A model generated the notes under the pieces. The model saw only the letters and a program-made list of their open reading frames with translations, was not told the origin of the DNA and searched no databases. DNA of 64,000 nucleotides from Burkholderia sp. (GTDB lineage Bacteria > Pseudomonadota > Gammaproteobacteria > Burkholderiales > Burkholderiaceae): contig JAIRVP010000072.1 of NCBI GenBank assembly GCA_031253835.1, forward strand, positions 186,001-250,000. The letters are read 5' to 3'. The translations under genes and the position numbers were made by a program. Of this stretch, positions 7,796-15,386 are shown one piece after another (positions within the stretch are counted from its first letter, which is position 1; each line of letters starts with the position of its first letter).

Positions 7796-8743
7796 TCAGG
7801 TCGCCACGGCCTTGTGCGCGTCGCGACGCCGGTTCGCGACCGGCGCATGTTGCGCCATCAGGTCGGCGACCCAGTCGACGAACACGCGCAGCTTTGCGCT
7901 GACATGCCGGTTCGGCGGAAACGCGACGTACATCGGCATCGGTTCGAGCTGCCATGACTCGAACAGCGGCACCAGTTCGCCACGCGCGCGATACGCGGCC
8001 GCCATGTAGTCGGGCAGCCACAGGATGCCGAGCCCCGCGAGGCCGGCCTCGAGGTACGCATTGCCGTCGTCGACGGCGAGCACGTAGCGGCCGCGTACGG
8101 TGACCTGCTCGCCGTCGCGCGCCATCGCAAACGGCAACGCCTTGCCGGTGCGCGCCCACAGAAATCCGACGATGCGGTGATGCGTGTCTTCGAGTTCGCC
8201 CGGATGCGTCGGCGTGCCGGCGCGCGCGAGATAGGCCGGCGATGCATACACGCCGAGCCGCAGGTCGCCGACGCGGCGCGCGACCAGCGACCGGTCGGTC
8301 GGCTCGCCGCCGCGCACGACGCAGTCGACGTTCTCGCCGATCACGTCGACCACGCGGTCGCTCACGCCCATGTCGAGCTGGAGGTCCGGAAAGCGCGCGT
8401 GGAACGCGGGCAGCGCGGGAATCAGGATCAGGCGCGCGAACGGGCTCGGCACGTCCACGCGCAGCCGCCCCCTCGGCGACGCCGACGCAGCGGACAGGCT
8501 CGTCTCGGCATCGTCCATGTCGGCCAGCAGGCGCACGACACGGTCGTAGTACGCGGCGCCGTCGGCCGTGACGACGACCTTGCGCGTCGTGCGGTTGAAC
8601 AGCTTCACGCGCAGCCGCGCTTCGAGCTGCTGCACCAGTTGCGTGACGGTGGTGCGGCTCATGTGCAGCGTATCGGCCGCCTTCGTGAAGCTGCCGGCTT
8701 CCACCACGCGGGCGAACGCCTGCATTGCGTCGAATCGATCCAT
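7796..8743 (-). CDS. LysR family transcriptional regulator
   Basis: A 315-residue LysR protein: N-terminal helix-turn-helix (GSFTKAADTLHMSRTTVTQL, about residues 17-36) and a periplasmic-binding-like effector domain (about 90-295, from RGRLRVDVPSP). The start is MDRFDAMQAF at 8743; the frame is open further upstream but lacks family-like sequence. It is divergent from the RidA gene, with an inverted repeat of LysR-site geometry between them, so it probably regulates itself and RidA. It resembles the large YafC/DmlR-like subgroup. The inducer is unknown. Confidence 0.85.
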   Translation of the reverse strand: MDRFDAMQAFARVVEAGSFTKAADTLHMSRTTVTQLVQQLEARLRVKLFNRTTRKVVVTADGAAYYDRVVRLLADMDDAETSLSAASASPRGRLRVDVPSPFARLILIPALPAFHARFPDLQLDMGVSDRVVDVIGENVDCVVRGGEPTDRSLVARRVGDLRLGVYASPAYLARAGTPTHPGELEDTHHRIVGFLWARTGKALPFAMARDGEQVTVRGRYVLAVDDGNAYLEAGLAGLGILWLPDYMAAAYRARGELVPLFESWQLEPMPMYVAFPPNRHVSAKLRVFVDWVADLMAQHAPVANRRRDAHKAVAT

Positions 8744-8769
8744 CGGGTCAGGGCTCCGCGTTGCTCGGA

Positions 8770-8794
8770 CATTGTTTGGAGAGCGCAAACAGTG
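8770..8794. promoter_or_regulatory. Inverted repeat, candidate LysR operator
   Basis: CATTGTTTG and CAAACAGTG flank a 7-base spacer (8 of 9 arm positions pair). It lies 27 bases from the lysR start and about 100 bases from the RidA start. The interrupted dyad with T-N11-A type symmetry is what LysR proteins recognise. Function is inferred from geometry and position. Confidence 0.45.
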
Positions 8795-8895
8795 TTGGAC
8801 AAGGTTGCCGGTTTATCCGCCGCGCAACGGTCCTTAAAGTGCCTTCATCGTTGATACAGGGGCGGTTTCGCCCCGCAGACCGATGGAGGTGTCGA

Positions 8896-9300
8896 ATGTC
8901 AAAGCGTAGCGTAGTTTTTCCGCCCGGTCGCCAGGCGCTGTATGACCGCAACCGCTATTCGCCGGCGGTGCGCTCGAACGGCTTCCTGTTCGTATCCGGG
9001 CAGGTCGGCAGCCGCGACGACGGCTCGCCCGAGCCGGAGCTGGGCGCGCAGGTCCGCCGCGCGTTCGACAACCTGAATGCGGTGCTGCGCGCGGCCGGCT
9101 GCACGTTCGACGACGTCGTCGACGTGACGGTGTTCCTCGTCGATCCGGAGGCGACGTTCGAGCGGATCTGGGAGATCGTCCCCGAATACTGGGGCGATGC
9201 CCCGCATCCGACGCTGACCGCCGTCGGCGTGACCTGGCTGTACGGCTTCCAGTTCGAGATCAAGGTGATCGCGCGGCTGCCGGAGACGGTCGACGGGTGA
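8896..9300 (+). CDS. RidA family (YjgF/YER057c/UK114) protein
   Basis: Small protein of 134 residues of the Rid superfamily, usually trimers that hydrolyse reactive enamines/imines or act on related intermediates. Visible features are SNGFLFVSGQVG near the N-terminus, QVRRAFDNLNAVLRAAG in the middle and the VDVTVFLVD strand. I do not see the conserved catalytic Arg context of true RidA, so it may belong to one of the Rid1-7 side groups. The start is set by ATGGAGGT five bases before ATG 8896. It is divergent from a LysR gene and convergent with a PLP class IV enzyme gene, 14 bases apart. Confidence 0.82.
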   Translation: MSKRSVVFPPGRQALYDRNRYSPAVRSNGFLFVSGQVGSRDDGSPEPELGAQVRRAFDNLNAVLRAAGCTFDDVVDVTVFLVDPEATFERIWEIVPEYWGDAPHPTLTAVGVTWLYGFQFEIKVIARLPETVDG

Positions 9301-9314
9301 GCAGGGCGCACGCG

Positions 9315-10130
9315 TCACGGCGCGACGGGCGGCTCCTGTTCATACGCACGCTGCAGCAGCGCGGCAAGCGACGACGAAGCGGGCAGCGTCGCCGTGCCGA
9401 ACCGGCGCACGGCGATGCCCGGCGTCCACGAGTTCATCGCGACGGCGCCGCTCATCGACGGCAGGTCGGCCGGCGTCACTTCGCGATCGTGCTGCGCGAT
9501 GCCAAGGCGCGCCAGTTGCCGCCGCAGGATGCCCATCGTGACGCCGCCGAGCATGCCGGCCACCGGCCACACGACCGCGTCGCCGGTCCGGAACGCGACG
9601 TTCCAGATCGAGCCTTCGCTGATGCGCCCGTGGCGATCGATGAACGCCGCATCGTCGAAACCCTGCGCGACCGCGCGGCGCAGGAAGTGCGTCTTCGCGA
9701 CTTCACCGACGTGCTTGATGTCAGGCAGCACGCGCTCGTGTTCGAACAGCGCAAGATCGAGCGGGCCGGCCGGCCCCGACGACGGCGCGGCGGTGCGGAC
9801 CAGCACGTCGAGCGCTTCGTCGTCGCGCGGCGCGACGAATTCGCCCGTCGTCGCATGGACGGTCGCGGTCAGCGACAGCGCCGACGGCGCACGATCGAGC
9901 GCGGCGCGCAGGCACGCGAGAATCCGTTCGTCGGGCAGGGCATGACCGAACAGCGCGATCGACGCGTGGCGCAGCCGTGCGAGGTGCAGGTCGAGCCCGC
10001 GTATGCGGGCGTCACGGACCTGCATCGCGGTGAAATGCGCATGGCCCGCGAAAGCCAGCGCGGCGAGCGCGTCGGGCGTGGCGGCCACGCCGTTGATCTG
10101 GGCGACGGACGGGAACGGTGCAGCGGTCAT
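9315..10130 (-). CDS. Class IV aminotransferase-fold PLP enzyme (aminodeoxychorismate lyase-like)
   Basis: A 271-residue fold-type IV PLP protein related to 4-amino-4-deoxychorismate lyase, D-amino acid and branched-chain aminotransferases. The probable PLP lysine is Lys139 in LPDIKHVGE, followed by the conserved FIDRHGRISEGSIWNV, whose Glu lies near the cofactor, and by the phosphate-cup segment GGVTMGILR. Folate-type lyase or aminotransferase activity cannot be separated by eye. It is divergent from a GcvA-type LysR gene (133-base gap) and convergent with the RidA gene. RidA proteins often protect PLP enzymes from enamine damage, so a functional link is plausible but inferred. Confidence 0.78.
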   Translation of the reverse strand: MTAAPFPSVAQINGVAATPDALAALAFAGHAHFTAMQVRDARIRGLDLHLARLRHASIALFGHALPDERILACLRAALDRAPSALSLTATVHATTGEFVAPRDDEALDVLVRTAAPSSGPAGPLDLALFEHERVLPDIKHVGEVAKTHFLRRAVAQGFDDAAFIDRHGRISEGSIWNVAFRTGDAVVWPVAGMLGGVTMGILRRQLARLGIAQHDREVTPADLPSMSGAVAMNSWTPGIAVRRFGTATLPASSSLAALLQRAYEQEPPVAP

Positions 10131-10217
10131 CGGCGAATCTCCAGGTTGGCCGCGGGCACGGGGTGGCGCGCGGCATCTTCAAGAAAGCCTATTGTTTGCC
10201 GATTGATGGCGCCGTGA

Positions 10218-10232
10218 AAAACGAGTAGTTTT
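10218..10232. promoter_or_regulatory. Small dyad in the aminotransferase/LysR divergent region
   Basis: AAAAC and GTTTT are separated by GAGTA. It lies midway between the two divergent starts, where a LysR operator would be expected. The short arms make this a weak candidate. Confidence 0.25.
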
Positions 10233-10263
10233 GGAACGGTCATCAAATCCTGTTTGAAGATCG

Positions 10264-11184
10264 ATGGAACGCATGTGGCCCGGTACGCGCGCGCTGAGGA
10301 CGTTCGATGCGGCGGCGCGGCACCTGAATTTTTCGCGGGCGGCCGACGCGGTCGGGCTGACGCCGGCAGCCGTCAGTCACCAGATCAAGGAGATCGAGGC
10401 GCAGCTCGGCGTGGCACTGTTCGTCCGTACGAGCCGCAGCATCCGGCTGACGCCGGCGGGCGCGGTGCTGGCCGCGGCCGCTGCCGATGCGCTGGCGGGC
10501 CTGCAGCACGCGACCGCACGGGCGCGGCGCATCGCGCGCGAGCAGACGGAACTGCGCGTGTCGGTCGGCGCACGCTTCGCGACGCACTGGCTGCTGCCGC
10601 GCCTGCCGCGATTCAAGGCTGCGCATCCTGCGCTCGAACTGACGTTCGACATCACCGACCGCTTGCGCGACTTCGACGGCGACGACGTGGATGTCGCGAT
10701 CCGCTTCGGCACCGGGCGTTATCGCGACGCATGTACGCAGCGTCTGTTCGGCACGTCGGTCGTCGCGATCTGCCACCCCGCGCTACTGTCGGCCGGCCCT
10801 CCGCTGCGCAAGCCGCGCGACCTGTTGCGCCACACGCTTTGCCACGCCGCCTGCGAAGTCGACGGTGTGACCTGGCCGCGCTGGTCGGCATGGATGGCCG
10901 CGGCCGGCATCGACGGTTTCGACGACAGCCGGTGCGTTGCGTTTCCGGATTCGAGCCACGTCGTGCAGGCCGTGATGGACGGTACGACGGTCGGGCTGGC
11001 GGAGCCGCACATGATCGCGCGCGATCTCGCGGACGGGCGTCTCGTCCGGTTGTTCGACGTGAACGTCGAGGTGGCGCCGGGCCTCGCGTATCACGTCGTG
11101 TATCCGGCGCACACGCAGGACGATCCGCGCATCGTCGCATTGCGCGACTGGCTCGCGGGTGAAGTGGCGATGGTGCGTGTGTAG
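10264..11184 (+). CDS. LysR family regulator, GcvA-like
   Basis: A 306-residue LysR protein of the GcvA/AmpR-like branch, recognised by LRTFDAAARHLNFSRAADAV and LTPAAVSHQIKEIEAQLG in the helix-turn-helix region (about residues 10-50) and LFVRTSRSIRLTPAG after it. The effector domain runs from about 93 to 300. It is divergent from the class IV PLP enzyme gene, the usual arrangement for a LysR regulator and its target. The start is ATG 10264; an ATG at 10273 is also in frame. Confidence 0.85.
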   Translation: MERMWPGTRALRTFDAAARHLNFSRAADAVGLTPAAVSHQIKEIEAQLGVALFVRTSRSIRLTPAGAVLAAAAADALAGLQHATARARRIAREQTELRVSVGARFATHWLLPRLPRFKAAHPALELTFDITDRLRDFDGDDVDVAIRFGTGRYRDACTQRLFGTSVVAICHPALLSAGPPLRKPRDLLRHTLCHAACEVDGVTWPRWSAWMAAAGIDGFDDSRCVAFPDSSHVVQAVMDGTTVGLAEPHMIARDLADGRLVRLFDVNVEVAPGLAYHVVYPAHTQDDPRIVALRDWLAGEVAMVRV

Positions 11185-11255
11185 TGCGGTCGCCGTGCGT
11201 GCTATCGTGCCCGCATCGCCACCGCACGACGTCCGGTTCCGGACGTTATCCTCCG

Positions 11256-11666
11256 ATGAGCCAACCTGAAAACGACCTCATGGTCCTGCTGCGCACGATG
11301 CAACCCGAACTGCATCCGGGCGCGTTCGCCTTCGTGTCGCTGCCGTCGGCCGCAGACGTATCGTTATCCGAAGTAGTGGCCACGTTCCGTGAAGCGGAAG
11401 GGCTGACGGTCGTGGTGGGAGAGGAAACGGCCGCTCGTCGCGGCTGGCCCGTGCTGTTCCGATCGGCATGGATCACGCTGACCGTGCACTCCGATCTCGC
11501 GGCCGTCGGTCTCACGGCCGCGTTCGCGCGGGCGCTCGGCGCGGCGGGCATCAGCTGCAACGTGATGGCCGCCGCGTACCACGATCACATCTTCGTGCCG
11601 TTCGACGACGGCCCGCGCGCGCTCGATGCGCTCGTCGCACTGCAGCGCGACGCGCTGCGCGGCTAG
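11256..11666 (+). CDS. ACT domain-containing protein
   Basis: A 136-residue soluble protein made of ACT-like small-molecule binding modules (consistent with the ACT_7 / DUF2241 type). Features include GAFAFVSLPS early, REAEGLTVVVGEETA, then WITLTVHSDLAAVGLTAAFA and GISCNVMAAAYHDHIFVP, the alternating strand-helix pattern of ACT repeats. The start is MSQPENDLM at 11256, since upstream frame sequence is unlike coding sequence. It follows the GcvA-like gene by 71 bases. ACT domains normally bind amino acids or other small effectors; no specific role can be given. Confidence 0.75.
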   Translation: MSQPENDLMVLLRTMQPELHPGAFAFVSLPSAADVSLSEVVATFREAEGLTVVVGEETAARRGWPVLFRSAWITLTVHSDLAAVGLTAAFARALGAAGISCNVMAAAYHDHIFVPFDDGPRALDALVALQRDALRG

Positions 11667-11691
11667 CGCGCGAAGCGTATTCCGCACACGC

Positions 11692-11720
11692 AAAAAAAAA
11701 CGGGCCCGTCACCGGGCCCG
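11692..11720 (-). terminator. Terminator for uraH-puuD (minus strand)
   Basis: Read on the minus strand, a GC-rich stem (CGGGCCCG repeated in inverted orientation around a 4-base loop) is followed by nine T residues. It lies 40 bases beyond the puuD stop and also separates it from the convergent ACT gene. Confidence 0.85.
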
Positions 11721-11760
11721 CGAACGGAGAGGATTGCGCCGGCAACCGGCGCACGGCGGC

Positions 11761-12954
11761 TTACTTGACCGCGCCACCCTCGAACCAGGCGGCGAGCTTG
11801 GTCCGCTCGTCGTCGGTCATGTGCGTGACGTTGCCGATCGGCATCGCCTTCAGGCGCACGGCCTGTTCGTAGATACGCTGCGCGTTCTTCGACACTTCGT
11901 CCGGCGTGTCGAACATCACGCCCGCGGGAGCGCTGCCCATCAGCGTCGGCTTCGACGAGTGGCACTCGACGCAGCGCTGCTGCAGGATCGGCATGATGTC
12001 GTTGATCGCGATCTTCGGCGCGTTTGCCGCTTGCGCTTCCGGTGCGACCGGCTTCGGCATCGTCCACACCAGCGCGCCCGACAGCAGCGCGACGCCGCCG
12101 ATCGGCAGGTACCACAGCTGCTTGCCGCGGTGACGCATCACGAAGAACTGGCGAATCAGCGCGCCGGCCAGCATGATCAGCACGAGCACGACCCAGTTGA
12201 ACTTGTTCGTGTACGTCATCGCATAGTGGTTCGACAGCATCGCGAACACGACCGGCAGCGTGAAGTACGTGTTGTGCACCGAACGCTGCTTGCCGCGCTT
12301 GCCGTAGATCGGGTTCGGCTCTTCGCCCTTGAGCATCTTGTCGACCATCTTGCGCTGGCCGGGGATGATTACGAAGAACACGTTCGCCGACATGATCGTC
12401 GCGAGCATGGCGCCGACGATCAGGTAGGCGGCACGGCCCGAGAAGATGTGGCACGCGAGGTACGCGGCGACGACGACGTAGATGCCGACGCAGATGCCGA
12501 GCACGCGATCGTTGGTGCCGAGGATGCGGCACAGCGAGTCGTAGACGATCCAGCCGGCGGCGAGGAAGCCGAGTGCGGATGCGACGGCGACCACCGGGCC
12601 CATGTCGAGCACGCTCTTGTCGATCAGGTACGTGTTCGGCGCGAGCAGGTACAGCACGAAGAACAGCGAGAAGCCCGACAGCCAGGTCGTGTACGACGGC
12701 CACTTCGACCAGTGCAGGTCATCCGGCATTTCCGGCGGGGCGACCGTGTACTTCTGCATGTTGTAGAAACCGCCGCCGTGGACGTGCCACAGCTCGCCGA
12801 ACACACCGCGCTTGCGCTGGTTCGGGTCGGTCGGCGGTTTCAGGCTGTTGTCGAGCGCGACGAAATAGAAGGACTCGCCGATCCACGCAATGGCGACGAT
12901 GACGTGCAGCCATCGCAGCGCGAGGTTCAGCCAGTCGGTGATGAAGCCTTCCAT
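11761..12954 (-). CDS. puuD: Membrane-bound urate oxidase/hydroxylase PuuD with C-terminal cytochrome c domain
   Basis: Oxidises urate to 5-hydroxyisourate, in place of a soluble uricase. The 397-residue protein has an N-terminal membrane domain (about 1-300) with several hydrophobic helices, beginning LRWLHVIVAIAWIGESFYF, and a C-terminal cytochrome c domain with heme motif C328-V-E-C-H332 and a candidate Met ligand in AMPIGN (about 371). This architecture feeds electrons to the respiratory chain rather than making peroxide. It follows uraH by 52 bases on the same strand. PuuD thus starts the pathway completed by UraH, UraD, PuuE, Alc and AllA. Confidence 0.93.
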   Translation of the reverse strand: MEGFITDWLNLALRWLHVIVAIAWIGESFYFVALDNSLKPPTDPNQRKRGVFGELWHVHGGGFYNMQKYTVAPPEMPDDLHWSKWPSYTTWLSGFSLFFVLYLLAPNTYLIDKSVLDMGPVVAVASALGFLAAGWIVYDSLCRILGTNDRVLGICVGIYVVVAAYLACHIFSGRAAYLIVGAMLATIMSANVFFVIIPGQRKMVDKMLKGEEPNPIYGKRGKQRSVHNTYFTLPVVFAMLSNHYAMTYTNKFNWVVLVLIMLAGALIRQFFVMRHRGKQLWYLPIGGVALLSGALVWTMPKPVAPEAQAANAPKIAINDIMPILQQRCVECHSSKPTLMGSAPAGVMFDTPDEVSKNAQRIYEQAVRLKAMPIGNVTHMTDDERTKLAAWFEGGAVK

Positions 12955-13006
12955 GAAACTCCTCCAGACTCAAATCGTTTGTTTGATGCGGGCGCTGATT
13001 CGAATG

Positions 13007-13360
13007 TCAGCTGCCGCGATAGGTGCTGTACGACCACGGCGACACGAGCAGCGGCACGTGATAGTGCGAGGCGGTGTCGGCGATGCCGAAGCGGAGCACG
13101 ACGCGGTCGACGAAACGGGGTTCGGGTACCTTCACGCCGAGCGACGCGAAGTAGTCGCCGGCATGGAACACGAGTTCGTATTCGCCGGCGGCGAGCGCGG
13201 CGCCTTCGAGCAGGGGTTCGTCGCAGCGGCCGTCGCTATTGGTCAGCACGGTCTTGATCGCGCGGCGCGATTCGCCGTCCAGCGCGTAGAGGTCCACCTT
13301 GATTGCAGCGCCGGGACGGCCGTGCGCCGTATCGAGTACGTGGGTAGTGAGCTTTCCCAT
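13007..13360 (-). CDS. uraH: 5-hydroxyisourate hydrolase (transthyretin-like)
   Basis: Hydrolyses 5-hydroxyisourate to OHCU. The 117-residue protein has the family signatures: LTTHVLDTAHGRPG at the N-terminus, the HYHVPLLVSPWSYSTYRGS end with the diagnostic C-terminal YRGS, and FVDRVVLRFG. The start at 13360 gives MGKLTTHVLD and has AAGGA about 8 bases upstream. There is no N-terminal signal, so it is cytoplasmic. It is the first gene of the uraH-puuD unit and is divergent from the deaminase gene across a 508-base gap. Confidence 0.95.
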   Translation of the reverse strand: MGKLTTHVLDTAHGRPGAAIKVDLYALDGESRRAIKTVLTNSDGRCDEPLLEGAALAAGEYELVFHAGDYFASLGVKVPEPRFVDRVVLRFGIADTASHYHVPLLVSPWSYSTYRGS

Positions 13361-13432
13361 TCGCAATTGTCCTTGTGTGAATGCGAGGTTCGGCGGCGGC
13401 CCGATCCATTGACTGTGCGGCGGATCGAGGCT

Positions 13433-13445
13433 CCACGTCACGTGG
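13433..13445. promoter_or_regulatory. 13-bp palindrome upstream of uraH
   Basis: CCACGT and ACGTGG flank a single C. It is 72 bases upstream of the uraH start. On the minus strand a TACAAT -10-like hexamer lies at 13488-13493, so a protein bound here would sit just downstream of that possible promoter. Operator role is inferred. Confidence 0.4.
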
Positions 13446-13765
13446 CTACATACCCGTCGGCGAAATTGAAGCGAGCGCCGTGCAGGCATTGTAAAAAGGT
13501 TCCCCGCGCAAATACGGGCGCGATATCAAAGATAATGCGCCGCGCATGAGCGGCTGTCGACGGCACGCCGGGCGCGGCTTCCGGCGGGCTTTCAGGTGCC
13601 CGGCGGGGCCTTGCGCGGCGTACCATATCGAAACCGTGAAGCGCGGTATTCCGGATCGCGCATTGTGTGCGGCGCGCGCTTGGGCGATGCTCCCGCCGTG
13701 CGCGTCGGCCCGTGGCCCGCGCGTACCCCGAAGACGGCGAGCACGCCGGGTAACCGGGCCAGGGC

Positions 13766-13815
13766 GTTCGAACGGACGCAGGCACCGGGGCGTGCCGCGA
13801 TTCAGCGTTCGAACG
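13766..13815. promoter_or_regulatory. Pair of GCGTTCGAACGG sites before the deaminase gene
   Basis: The palindrome CGTTCGAACG occurs at 13766-13775 and 13806-13815, and each copy is extended to the same 12-mer (preceding G, following G). The centres are exactly 40 bases apart, close to four helical turns, as in sites for cooperating dimers. The pair lies in the 13361-13868 gap between uraH and the deaminase gene. No convincing protein-coding gene is visible in the rest of that gap. Confidence 0.45.
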
Positions 13816-13826
13816 GCTGTGTGACC

Positions 13827-13849
13827 GCCTCCAGGCAGCCCCTGGAGGC
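13827..13849 (+). promoter_or_regulatory. Leader hairpin upstream of the deaminase start
   Basis: GCCTCCAGG pairs perfectly with CCTGGAGGC around a CAGCC loop. It ends 19 bases before ATG 13869, just short of the GGAG ribosome binding site. There is no T-run, so a role in leader stability or translation is more likely than termination. Confidence 0.4.
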
Positions 13850-13868
13850 AGACCGACGCGGAGAACGC

Positions 13869-15281
13869 ATGAACCTCGAGCAGCACGCTGGCGCACGCGC
13901 GCCGAACACCCCCTCATCCCGCCCGAAAACCCTGCTGGTCAAGCACGCCGACGTGCTCGTGACCATGGACGACACGCGCCGCGAGCTGCGCGACGCGGGG
14001 CTCTACATCGAAGACAACCGGATCGTCGCGGTCGGCCCGACCGCCGAGCTGCCCGACACGGCCGACGAAGTGCTCGACCTGCGCGGCCACCTCGTGATCC
14101 CGGGGCTCGTGAACACGCACCACCACATGTACCAGAGCCTCACGCGCGCGGTGCCCGCGGCGCAGAACGCCGAGCTGTTCGGCTGGCTCACGAACCTGTA
14201 CCGGATCTGGGCGCACCTGACGCCCGAGATGATCGAGGTGTCGACGCTGACCGCGATGGCCGAGCTGCTGCAATCGGGCTGCACGACGTCGAGCGACCAC
14301 CTGTACATCTACCCGAACGGCAGCCGGCTCGACGACAGCATCGGTGCCGCGCAGCGGATCGGCATGCGTTTTCACGCGAGCCGCGGCGCGATGAGCGTCG
14401 GCCAGCGCGACGGCGGCCTGCCGCCCGATTCGGTCGTCGAGCGCGAGCCCGACATCCTGCGCGACACGCAGCGCCTGATCGAGACCTATCACGACGAAGG
14501 CCGCTACGCGATGCTGCGCGTGGTGGTCGCGCCGTGCTCGCCGTTCTCGGTGAGCCGCGACCTGATGCGCGACGCGGCCGTGCTCGCGCGCGAATACGGC
14601 GTGTCGCTGCACACGCACCTTGCGGAGAACGTCAACGACATCGCGTACAGCCGCGAGAAGTTCGGGATGACGCCGGCCGAATATGCGGAAGATCTCGGCT
14701 GGGTCGGCCACGACGTGTGGCATGCGCACTGCGTGCAGCTCGACGATGCGGGCATCGGCCTGTTCGCGCGCACCGGCACGGGCGTCGCGCACTGTCCGTG
14801 CTCGAACATGCGGCTCGCGTCGGGCATCGCGCCGGTGAAGAAGATGCGGCTCGCGGGCGTGCCGGTCGGCCTCGGCGTCGACGGCTCCGCGTCGAACGAC
14901 GGCGCGCAGATGGTCGCGGAAGTGCGGCAGGCGCTGCTGCTGCAGCGGGTCGGCTTCGGGCCCGACGCGATGACCGCGCGCGAAGCGCTCGAGATCGCGA
15001 CGCTCGGCGGCGCGAAGGTGCTGAACCGCGACGACATCGGCGCGCTGAAGCCCGGCATGGCTGCGGATTTCGCCGCGTTCGACCTGCGCCAGCCGCTGTT
15101 CGCGGGTGCGCTGCACGATCCGGTCGCGGCGCTCGTGTTCTGCGCGCCGTCGCAGACGGCGTACACGGTGGTAAACGGGAAGGTGGTGGTGCGGGAAGGA
15201 CGGCTGGCGACGCTGGATCTGCCGCCCGTCATCGAGCGTCACAACGCGCTTGCGCACGCACTCGTCGAGGCATCGCGCTAA
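13869..15281 (+). CDS. 8-oxoguanine/guanine-type deaminase (amidohydrolase family)
   Basis: A 470-residue metal-dependent amidohydrolase. The metal ligands are visible as H84/H86 in VNTHHHMYQS, H248/H250 in LHTHLAEN and D338 in GVDGSASND. The VNTHHHMYQSLTRAVP and ELFGWLTNLY segments fit the 8-oxoguanine deaminase / hydroxydechloroatrazine ethylaminohydrolase group. Deamination of 8-oxoguanine gives urate directly, which suits a gene divergent from uraH-puuD. Guanine or another aminopurine is also possible; I cannot separate these by eye. The start is ATG 13869 with a GCGGAG ribosome binding site. Confidence 0.82.
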   Translation: MNLEQHAGARAPNTPSSRPKTLLVKHADVLVTMDDTRRELRDAGLYIEDNRIVAVGPTAELPDTADEVLDLRGHLVIPGLVNTHHHMYQSLTRAVPAAQNAELFGWLTNLYRIWAHLTPEMIEVSTLTAMAELLQSGCTTSSDHLYIYPNGSRLDDSIGAAQRIGMRFHASRGAMSVGQRDGGLPPDSVVEREPDILRDTQRLIETYHDEGRYAMLRVVVAPCSPFSVSRDLMRDAAVLAREYGVSLHTHLAENVNDIAYSREKFGMTPAEYAEDLGWVGHDVWHAHCVQLDDAGIGLFARTGTGVAHCPCSNMRLASGIAPVKKMRLAGVPVGLGVDGSASNDGAQMVAEVRQALLLQRVGFGPDAMTAREALEIATLGGAKVLNRDDIGALKPGMAADFAAFDLRQPLFAGALHDPVAALVFCAPSQTAYTVVNGKVVVREGRLATLDLPPVIERHNALAHALVEASR

Positions 15282-15386
15282 GTCACGCCGAAATCGTACG
15301 GCGGCCGCCTTGTCGGGCGTGCCGCCGGCCGTCGTCGCGCCGCGAGTGGTCGAGACGCGCCACGACGGCGCGGGCAGCGTGTGCCG

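Noticed and set aside
13546..13824. A 92-codon open frame between uraH and the deaminase gene
   Set aside because: It is Arg/Ala/Cys-rich with no domain, no ribosome binding site, and overlaps the repeated palindromes. I treat the gap as regulatory.
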